In this document: piece by piece, positions 1 through 5,033 of the stretch
How positions within the stretch are numbered: the stretch's first letter is position 1
How the letters are laid out: the number at the start of each line of letters is the position of its first letter
Origin: Comamonadaceae bacterium
GTDB lineage: Bacteria; Pseudomonadota; Gammaproteobacteria; Burkholderiales; Burkholderiaceae_C
Direction: 5' to 3'
Assembly: GCA_947463845.1 (NCBI GenBank)
Contig: CANHUM010000136.1
Coordinates: 1-5,033 of the forward strand
Length of the DNA stretch: 5,033 nt
Made by a program: the position numbers and the translations under genes
Notes under the pieces: generated by a model
Seen by the model: only the letters and a program-made list of their open reading frames with translations
Databases searched by the model: none
What the model was told of the DNA's origin: nothing

Positions 1-1
1 C

Positions 2-1639
2 TTTTACTGGTTCCTGGTGGGCAACGGCAACCTGACACCTGACAAGAATCTCGCCACCTTGCTCAACCCCTTGATCGGCTTTGCTTTTGGCTCCTCGCTG
101 ATTTCGATTTTTGCCCGTCTGGGTGGCGGCATCTTCACCAAAGGCGCTGACGTGGGTGCCGACTTGGTCGGCAAAGTCGAAGCCGGCATTCCCGAAGACG
201 ACCCCCGCAACCCGGCCGTGATCGCCGACAACGTGGGCGACAACGTGGGTGACTGCGCCGGCATGGCGGCCGACCTGTTCGAAACCTATGCGGTGACCCT
301 GATCGCCACCATGGTGCTGGGTGCCCTGCTGGTCTCGGCAGCGCCTGGCCAGGCCGTTTTATACCCGCTGGCCCTGGGCGCCGTGTCGATCGTGGCCTCC
401 ATCATTGGCTGCTTCGTCGTCAAGGCCTCCCCCGGCATGACCAATGTGATGCCCGCTTTGTACAAGGGTCTGGCCATCTCGGGCGTGCTGTCATTGATCG
501 CCTTTTACTTTGTGACCATCTGGCTCATGCCCGACAACGCCTTGGGCGGAACCGGGGCGCAAATGAAGTTGTTTGGTGCCTGCACGGTAGGCCTAGTGCT
601 CACGGCCGCCCTGGTCTGGATCACCGAGTTCTACACGGGCACGCAATACAAACCGGTGCAGCACATCGCTCAGGCCTCCACCACTGGGCACGGTACCAAC
701 ATCATTGCCGGTCTGGGCGTCTCCATGCGCTCCACCGCCTGGCCCGTGATGTTTGTCTGCCTGGCCATCTGGAGCGCCTATGCACTGGCTGGCTTGTATG
801 GCATCGCGGTGGCCGCCATGTCCATGTTGTCCATGGCCGGCATCGTGGTGGCACTGGATGCCTATGGCCCCATCACCGACAACGCGGGCGGCATTGCCGA
901 AATGGCCGAGTTGCCCAGCAGTGTGCGTGACATCACCGACCCGTTGGATGCTGTGGGCAACACCACCAAGGCCGTAACAAAAGGCTACGCCATTGGCTCG
1001 GCGGGTCTGGCTTCTTTGGTCCTGTTCGCCGACTACACCCACAAACTCGAGGTTTACGGCAAAGTCATCCGCTTTGACCTGTCCGACCCGCTAGTGATCA
1101 TCGGCCTGTTCATCGGTGGCCTGATCCCCTACCTGTTTGGCGCCATGGCGATGGAAGCTGTTGGCCGCGCCGCCGGCAGTGTGGTGGTCGAAGTGCGCCG
1201 TCAGTTCAAGGAAATCCCCGGCATCATGGAAGGCACCGCCAAGCCCGAATACGGCAAAGCCGTGGACATGCTGACGAGTGCCGCGATCAAGGAAATGATC
1301 GTTCCGAGCCTCTTGCCCGTGGTGGTTCCGATTCTGGTGGGCCTGATCCTGGGGCCCAAGGCACTGGGTGGCTTGCTCATGGGCACCATCATTACCGGCT
1401 TGTTTGTGGCCATTTCGATGTGCACCGGCGGCGGTGCCTGGGACAACGCCAAAAAGTACATCGAAGATGGCCACCACGGCGGCAAAGGATCCGAGGCGCA
1501 CAAGGCCGCCGTGACCGGCGACACCGTGGGCGACCCCTACAAGGACACCGCTGGCCCGGCCATCAATCCTCTGATCAAGATCATCAACATCGTGGCGCTC
1601 CTCATCGTTCCCCTGGTGATGAGTTTTCACGGCAGCTGA
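2..1639 (+). CDS. hppA: Proton-translocating membrane pyrophosphatase HppA, K+-independent type (5' partial)
   Basis: Integral membrane pump that hydrolyses pyrophosphate in the cytoplasm and moves H+ across the inner membrane. The frame is open to the left edge; 545 codons are visible and family proteins of about 660-800 residues suggest roughly 140 N-terminal residues are missing, so the GTG at 17 is internal, not a start. Family hallmarks seen: [18 protein letters not shown] followed by EDDPRNP and [19 protein letters not shown] (nt 122-283), the acidic PPi/Mg-binding loop; [13 protein letters not shown] (from nt 878); and the C-terminal [15 protein letters not shown] (from nt 1427) and [17 protein letters not shown] (nt 1529-1579). 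Hydrophobic helices alternate with these loops throughout. In GNTTKAVT (nt 956-979) the Lys at 968-970 and Thr at 977-979 occupy the positions that, in established work on this family, separate K+-independent (Lys, Thr) from K+-dependent (Ala) enzymes. The pump ion H+ is inferred from that subclass. An intrinsic terminator follows 17 bp after the stop. The frame is intact, with no damage seen. Confidence 0.96.
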   Translation, partial: FYWFLVGNGNLTPDKNLATLLNPLIGFAFGSSLISIFARLGGGIFTKGADVGADLVGKVEAGIPEDDPRNPAVIADNVGDNVGDCAGMAADLFETYAVTLIATMVLGALLVSAAPGQAVLYPLALGAVSIVASIIGCFVVKASPGMTNVMPALYKGLAISGVLSLIAFYFVTIWLMPDNALGGTGAQMKLFGACTVGLVLTAALVWITEFYTGTQYKPVQHIAQASTTGHGTNIIAGLGVSMRSTAWPVMFVCLAIWSAYALAGLYGIAVAAMSMLSMAGIVVALDAYGPITDNAGGIAEMAELPSSVRDITDPLDAVGNTTKAVTKGYAIGSAGLASLVLFADYTHKLEVYGKVIRFDLSDPLVIIGLFIGGLIPYLFGAMAMEAVGRAAGSVVVEVRRQFKEIPGIMEGTAKPEYGKAVDMLTSAAIKEMIVPSLLPVVVPILVGLILGPKALGGLLMGTIITGLFVAISMCTGGGAWDNAKKYIEDGHHGGKGSEAHKAAVTGDTVGDPYKDTAGPAINPLIKIINIVALLIVPLVMSFHGS

Positions 1640-1656
1640 AAGACCTTGCCCCATTC

Positions 1657-1680
1657 AGGCCCGCTCAGGCGGGCCTTTTT
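1657..1680 (+). terminator. Rho-independent terminator of hppA
   Basis: A perfect 8-bp stem AGGCCCGC (1657-1664) pairs with GCGGGCCT (1669-1676) around a TCAG tetraloop and runs directly into five T residues (1676-1680). It begins 17 bp after the hppA stop codon. There is no A-run on the 5' side, so it looks one-directional and should end the hppA transcript before the aldehyde dehydrogenase gene. Confidence 0.92.
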
Positions 1681-1703
1681 CATGACCATGTCCCATGGGT
1701 GAT

Positions 1704-1737
1704 TTGCAAAATCGCGTGCATGCCCACAATGGGGCAT
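1704..1737 (+). promoter_or_regulatory. Possible promoter of the aldehyde dehydrogenase gene, leaderless type
   Basis: TTGCAA (1704-1709) resembles a -35 element and CACAAT (1725-1730) matches the -10 consensus at four of six positions, but the spacer is only 15 bp, shorter than the usual 16-18. If the -10 call is right, transcription would start close to the A of the ATG at 1738, leaving no room for a 5' leader. The same hexamer stands 8 nt before the moaA start. A perfect 8-bp palindrome, CCCATGGG (1692-1699), lies just upstream and could be an operator or chance. Only weak sequence matches support this call. Confidence 0.3.
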
Positions 1738-1742
1738 ATGCC
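1720..1742. repeat. Overlapping inverted repeats across the aldehyde dehydrogenase start codon
   Basis: ATGCCC (1720-1725) and GGGCAT (1732-1737) form a 6-bp inverted repeat with a 6-bp spacer, ending immediately before the ATG. The right arm overlaps a perfect 10-bp palindrome GGCATATGCC (1733-1742) that contains the start codon itself. The symmetry is seen directly. Whether it is a repressor site, an RNA hairpin or coincidence cannot be told from one sequence. Confidence 0.35.
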
Positions 1743-3171
1743 ATTGAATTTCATCGCCAACCAATCCACCCGAGCGCTGGCAGGACAGTCCATCGATGTG
1801 CTGGACCCCTCTGACGGCCAGGTCTTTGAACAGATTGCGCGCAGCCAGGCTGCCGACATCGACCTAGCGGTGCAAGCGGCGCGCTCTGCGTTCAACGGCG
1901 CTTGGGGCCGACTCACCGGTACCGAGCGCGGGCGCTTGTTGATGGCACTGTCCCGGAAGGTGACCGAGCTTGCCCAGGAACTCGCCTCGCTGGAACAACG
2001 AGACTGTGGCAAGCCCACACGGCAAGCCACTGCCGACGCCGTGGCACTGGCCCGCTACTTCGAGTTTTATGCGGGGGCCTGCGACAAGCTGCATGGCGAG
2101 ACACTGCCCTACCAAAACGGTTACAGCGTCCTGACCTGGCGCGAGCCGCACGGCGTGACAGGGCATGTGATTCCCTGGAACTACCCCATGCAGATTTTTG
2201 GCCGCAGCGTGGGCGGCGCTTTGGCCGCAGGCAATGCCTGCGTCGTCAAGCCTTCAGAAGATGCCTGTCTGAGCCTGATCCGGGTGGCCCAGCTGGCTGC
2301 CGAAGTGGGCTTCCCGGCGGGTGCCCTGAACATCGTCACGGGCTACGGCCACGAGGTGGGCGACGCACTGGCCCGCCACCCGGGCATCGACCACCTCAGC
2401 TTCACCGGCAGTCCACGCGTGGGCACACTCATCCAGCAGGTGGCCGCCGAGCGGCATTGCCCGGTCACGCTGGAATTGGGCGGCAAAAGTCCGCAAATCA
2501 TCTTTGAGGACGCCGATCTGGAAGCGGCCGTTCCGGTCGTGGTCAATGCCATCGTGCAGAACTCGGGCCAGACCTGCAGCGCAGGCTCACGCGTTTTGAT
2601 CCAACAAAGCATTTACGAGCCATTGCTTGAACGCCTGGGCGAAGCTTTCAGCCGCCTTCAAGTCGGCTCGGCCGCCATGAACCTGGATCTCGGCCCCCTC
2701 ATCCGAGCCAGCCAGCTCGAACGCGTGACCGGCTTTCTGGACCAGGCTCGCACCGACGGTATCGCCACTGTGGCCCAAGGCCAGATTGCCTCCGGTGTGC
2801 CTTCAGGTGGTTTTTACCAAGCCCCGGTGCTCCTGCGCGACGTTCCGGTCAAGCACCGCCTGGCGCAAGAAGAGGTATTTGGCCCGGTGCTCTCGGCCAT
2901 GGCCTTCACGGACGAGGACCACGCCGTCGATTTGGCCAACGCCACCGAGTTCGGACTGGTCGCCGGCATCTGGACGCGCGACGGCGGACGGCAGTTCCGC
3001 ATGGCCAAACGTGTTCGCAGCGGTCAGGTGTTCATCAACAACTATGGCGCTGCGGGCGGGGTCGAGCTGCCCTTTGGAGGCGTCAAGTCATCGGGCTATG
3101 GTCGCGAAAAAGGCCTCGAAGCGTTGTTGGGTTTCACCCAACTCAAAACTGTGGCCATCCAGCACGGCTGA
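1738..3171 (+). CDS. NAD(P)+-dependent aldehyde dehydrogenase, substrate unknown
   Basis: A 477-residue soluble enzyme of the aldehyde dehydrogenase superfamily, oxidising an aldehyde to the carboxylic acid; length is typical. Catalytic elements are all present: PWNYP with Asn148 (oxyanion), Lys171 in VVKPSE, GSPRVG beginning at Gly224 (cofactor turn), Glu246 in LELGGKSP (general base), Cys280 in NSGQTCSAGS (nucleophile) and Glu379 in QEEVFGPV (cofactor ribose). Glu174, three residues after Lys171, is the position that generally favours NAD+ over NADP+. The C-terminal part NNYGAAGGVELPFGGVKSSG resembles the broad betaine-aldehyde / semialdehyde / aromatic-aldehyde dehydrogenase group, but the substrate cannot be assigned. 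The ATG at 1738 is chosen because the protein then begins MPLNFIANQS, as usual for this family; in-frame ATGs at 1720 and 1729 add only 6 or 3 residues and have no better ribosome site. GGGG at 1731-1734 is too close to the ATG for a normal Shine-Dalgarno. No partner gene adjoins it. Confidence 0.95.
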   Translation: MPLNFIANQSTRALAGQSIDVLDPSDGQVFEQIARSQAADIDLAVQAARSAFNGAWGRLTGTERGRLLMALSRKVTELAQELASLEQRDCGKPTRQATADAVALARYFEFYAGACDKLHGETLPYQNGYSVLTWREPHGVTGHVIPWNYPMQIFGRSVGGALAAGNACVVKPSEDACLSLIRVAQLAAEVGFPAGALNIVTGYGHEVGDALARHPGIDHLSFTGSPRVGTLIQQVAAERHCPVTLELGGKSPQIIFEDADLEAAVPVVVNAIVQNSGQTCSAGSRVLIQQSIYEPLLERLGEAFSRLQVGSAAMNLDLGPLIRASQLERVTGFLDQARTDGIATVAQGQIASGVPSGGFYQAPVLLRDVPVKHRLAQEEVFGPVLSAMAFTDEDHAVDLANATEFGLVAGIWTRDGGRQFRMAKRVRSGQVFINNYGAAGGVELPFGGVKSSGYGREKGLEALLGFTQLKTVAIQHG

Positions 3172-3244
3172 ACTGCTCCCCCGCCGGGCGCGGCATCCCC
3201 CGTCATGGGAACATGTCCACGATACCGGTTTGCAGGTTTGAAGG

Positions 3245-3258
3245 CACAATCTTCGCCT
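3245..3258 (+). promoter_or_regulatory. Possible -10 box of a leaderless moaA transcript
   Basis: CACAAT at 3245-3250 is followed by eight bases and then the moaA ATG, with no purine-rich ribosome site between them. The spacing would put the transcript start at or beside the start codon. I see no good -35 element at 16-18 bp upstream, so support comes mainly from the same arrangement before the aldehyde dehydrogenase gene. The rest of the 87-bp gap (3172-3244) has a short GC-rich hairpin, GCCG-GGCG-CGGC, with no T-run, so it is not an intrinsic terminator. Confidence 0.25.
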
Positions 3259-4401
3259 ATGTCTGAACGCGTCATTGCGCTGCTTGACCAGCGCCCCCCT
3301 ATCCTGCCCCTGCCACCTTTATTGGCAGAACAAGACCTGAGCGCCCTGCCTGTGGACAGACTGCGCCGGCCCTTGACGGATTTGCGCATCAGTGTGACCG
3401 ACCGTTGCAACTTCCGCTGCAGCTATTGCATGCCCAAGGAAGTCTTTGACAAAGACTATGCCTACTTGCCACATGACCAGTTGCTCAGCTTTGAAGAAAT
3501 CACCCGCATCGCCAGCGTGTTTGTAGACCGGGGCGTTCGCAAAATCCGTCTCACGGGCGGTGAGCCCCTGCTGCGCAAGAACATCGAAATCCTGATCGCG
3601 CAACTGGCCGCCCTGCGCACACCTGATGGGCAAGCGCTGGATCTGACGCTGACCACCAACGGTTCCCTGCTGGCACGCAAAGCCCAAAGTCTGAAAGACG
3701 CCGGTCTGCAACGCGTCACCGTGAGTCTGGACGGTCTGGACGATGCGGTGTTTCGACAAATGAACGATGTGGATTTTCCGGTGACCGATGTGCTGGCCGG
3801 GATCGAAGCAGCCCGTGCAGCTGGCCTGGGACCCATCAAGGTCAACATGGTGGTCAAGCGTGGAACCAATGACCATGAAATTTTGTCCATGGCCCGGCAT
3901 TTTCGGGGCACAGGCATCGTGCTGCGTTTTATCGAGTACATGGACGTGGGCGCGACGAATGGCTGGCGCATGGACGAAGTGCTGCCCAGCGCCGAGGTCA
4001 TTCGCTTGCTGCAAACTGAGCTGCCCTTGGTGCAACTGGACCCTTCTGCCCCAGGCGAGACCGCCGAACGTTGGGGCTACGCCGACGCGCAAGGCCTTTA
4101 CGACCCGACTTTGGGCGAAATTGGCGTCATCAGCAGCGTGACCCAGGCCTTTTGTGGCGACTGCAACCGCGCCCGACTCTCCACGGAGGGCCGCCTGTAC
4201 CTGTGCTTATTTGCCAGCCAGGGCTATGACCTGCGCCAGCTCTTGCGCGATCCGACGAAAAGCAATGGTGAACTGGCTGCCACCGTGGACGCGATCTGGC
4301 GCGGGCGCCACGACCAATATTCGGTACTGCGCAGCCAGCAGGGAGCAGACACAACGCATGCTCCGAGCCGCCGGGTGGAAATGAGCTACATCGGGGGCTG
4401 A
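3259..4401 (+). CDS. moaA: GTP 3',8-cyclase MoaA (molybdenum cofactor biosynthesis)
   Basis: A cytoplasmic radical-SAM enzyme of 380 residues that converts GTP to (8S)-3',8-cyclo-7,8-dihydroguanosine 5'-triphosphate, which MoaC turns into cyclic pyranopterin monophosphate, the first step of molybdopterin synthesis. The N-terminal cluster motif is CNFRCSYC (Cys50, Cys54, Cys57); TGGEP (99-103) is the SAM-binding loop; TTNG (132-135) and VSLDG (155-159) are barrel strands; the second, GTP-binding cluster is CX2CX13C (Cys299, Cys302, Cys316). The protein ends in the Gly-Gly tail (379-380) needed by this family. It is longer than E. coli MoaA (329 residues), mainly through a proline-rich leader of about 35 residues before [10 protein letters not shown]. 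The start at 3259 ([11 protein letters not shown]) is preferred; an in-frame ATG at 3205 would add 18 residues of poor family character, and neither has a Shine-Dalgarno. mobA starts 5 bp after the stop, implying an operon. No frame damage seen. Confidence 0.97.
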   Translation: MSERVIALLDQRPPILPLPPLLAEQDLSALPVDRLRRPLTDLRISVTDRCNFRCSYCMPKEVFDKDYAYLPHDQLLSFEEITRIASVFVDRGVRKIRLTGGEPLLRKNIEILIAQLAALRTPDGQALDLTLTTNGSLLARKAQSLKDAGLQRVTVSLDGLDDAVFRQMNDVDFPVTDVLAGIEAARAAGLGPIKVNMVVKRGTNDHEILSMARHFRGTGIVLRFIEYMDVGATNGWRMDEVLPSAEVIRLLQTELPLVQLDPSAPGETAERWGYADAQGLYDPTLGEIGVISSVTQAFCGDCNRARLSTEGRLYLCLFASQGYDLRQLLRDPTKSNGELAATVDAIWRGRHDQYSVLRSQQGADTTHAPSRRVEMSYIGG

Positions 4402-4406
4402 AGACC

Positions 4407-5033
4407 ATGCCCTTCGACCAGCAAGCAGCGCCCTCCATCACCGGATTGATCCTGGCAGGCGGACGAGGGCTGCGCATGGGTGGTGTGGACAAGGGACTGC
4501 AAAAATTCCGTGGCCTGCCCCTGGCTCAGCAAACCCTGATGCGCCTGCAAAAACAAAGTCTGCCGCTGCACACCGTGCTGATCAACGCCAACCGAAACCA
4601 TGCAGCCTACGCATCGCTGGGTTTGCCGGTCTGCCCCGACAGCCTGGACGACTTTGCAGGACCGCTGGCCGGTTTCCTCACGGGTCTTGAACGTTGCGAA
4701 ACACCTCTTTTGCTCACGGTGCCTTGCGACACCCCGCTGTTTCCACTGGATCTGGCAGAACGGATGAAGCAAGCCATGAATGAGCAAGGCGCCGACCTGG
4801 CCATGGCCGCAGCGCCCGAGGCTGACGGCACGGTGCGCCACCAACCCGTTTTTTGTCTGCTCAAGATCGAGTTACTCGCAAGCCTGAAGGCATTCACCCA
4901 AGGCGGTGGCCGAAAGATCGATGCGTGGACGGGTCTGCACCGTTGCGCCACCGTGCCCTTTGACTTGGCCCATGACAGTCCACACGCCTTTGCCAACGCC
5001 AACACGCTGGCTGAACTGCAGCAACTTGAATCA
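4407..5033 (+). CDS. mobA: Molybdenum cofactor guanylyltransferase MobA (3' partial)
   Basis: Transfers GMP from GTP to molybdenum-molybdopterin, giving the MGD cofactor of the DMSO-reductase enzyme class (nitrate reductases, formate dehydrogenases and similar). The frame is open from the ATG to the right edge, 209 codons; E. coli MobA is 194 residues, so only a few residues and the stop should be missing. Nucleotidyltransferase features: [17 protein letters not shown] (residues 14-30), the GTP-binding loop with Arg23 and Lys29; INANRN (59-64); [12 protein letters not shown] (78-89); VPCDTP (105-110) with Asp108 as the Mg2+ ligand; and the late [10 protein letters not shown], matching the family FxNxNTxxEL signature. 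The first ATG is chosen because the next one, Met24, would cut away the GTP loop. The start lies 5 bp after the moaA stop. Nearby ribosome signals are weak (GGGGG 4393-4397, GAAG 4400-4403), so translational coupling to moaA is likely. All expected catalytic residues visible are intact. Confidence 0.95.
   Translation, partial: MPFDQQAAPSITGLILAGGRGLRMGGVDKGLQKFRGLPLAQQTLMRLQKQSLPLHTVLINANRNHAAYASLGLPVCPDSLDDFAGPLAGFLTGLERCETPLLLTVPCDTPLFPLDLAERMKQAMNEQGADLAMAAAPEADGTVRHQPVFCLLKIELLASLKAFTQGGGRKIDAWTGLHRCATVPFDLAHDSPHAFANANTLAELQQLES

Noticed and set aside
17..19. GTG as the start of hppA.
   Set aside because: The same frame runs open to the window edge with family-like residues FYWFL before it, and a start here would lose about 140 residues expected for the family.
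1420..1737. Extending the aldehyde dehydrogenase frame upstream into hppA, giving a longer protein.
   Set aside because: The extra part is an Arg/His-rich out-of-frame reading of the hppA end and crosses its terminator. The family N-terminus fits the ATG at 1738.
3180..3196. GC-rich hairpin after the aldehyde dehydrogenase as a terminator.
   Set aside because: The stem is only about 4 bp and no T-run follows it.
3172..3258. A molybdenum-cofactor riboswitch upstream of moaA, as known in enteric bacteria.
   Set aside because: The 87-bp gap is shorter than that RNA and shows no long paired structure. The proposed near-ATG transcript start would leave no leader at all.
3319..4092. A 257-codon open frame on the - strand opposite moaA, and similar long - strand frames opposite hppA and the aldehyde dehydrogenase.
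   Set aside because: They lie wholly opposite strongly recognised genes, show no family resemblance and have the His/Gln/Gly-rich composition expected when a high-G+C coding strand is read in reverse.
1..5033. An undescribed defence, mobile or biosynthetic system.
   Set aside because: All but about 190 bases are taken up by four well-known gene families with intact frames; there are no tandem repeats, insertion-sequence ends, tRNA-associated junctions or unfamiliar genes.

Overview
The window is ordinary chromosomal housekeeping and metabolic DNA, with four genes on the + strand and no sign of mobile elements, CRISPR, phage genes or RNA genes. The high G+C coding style and the protein sequences (a K+-independent-type HppA, a long MoaA with a proline-rich leader, and moaA followed directly by mobA) suggest a betaproteobacterium, probably a Comamonadaceae member close to Limnohabitans or Rhodoferax. 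That placement is inferred from protein character, not from a marker gene.

Layout: (1) nt 2-1639, the last ~545 codons of hppA, a membrane pyrophosphatase that pumps protons using pyrophosphate; its N-terminus lies off the left edge. (2) nt 1640-1737, a 98-bp gap with a strong intrinsic terminator closing hppA, then a short region just before the next gene holding a weak promoter-like box and overlapping inverted repeats. (3) nt 1738-3171, a complete NAD-type aldehyde dehydrogenase of unknown substrate. (4) nt 3172-3258, an 87-bp gap with no visible intrinsic terminator. (5) nt 3259-4401, a complete moaA, the radical-SAM GTP 3',8-cyclase that starts molybdenum cofactor synthesis. (6) nt 4407 to the right edge, mobA, the molybdenum cofactor guanylyltransferase that finishes the MGD form of the cofactor; 209 codons are visible and only the extreme C-terminus and stop are missing.

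moaA and mobA are 5 bp apart and very likely form one operon for the first and last parts of the Mo-bis-MGD pathway. The aldehyde dehydrogenase is not itself a molybdoenzyme, so its position beside moaA may be chance, although read-through is possible. hppA is a separate transcription unit.

I found no convincing undescribed system. The most interesting signal is regulatory: the aldehyde dehydrogenase and moaA both lack a well-placed Shine-Dalgarno and both carry the same CACAAT hexamer 7-8 nt before the ATG, as expected if both mRNAs begin at or near the start codon (leaderless). No gene-free stretch exceeds 100 bases.
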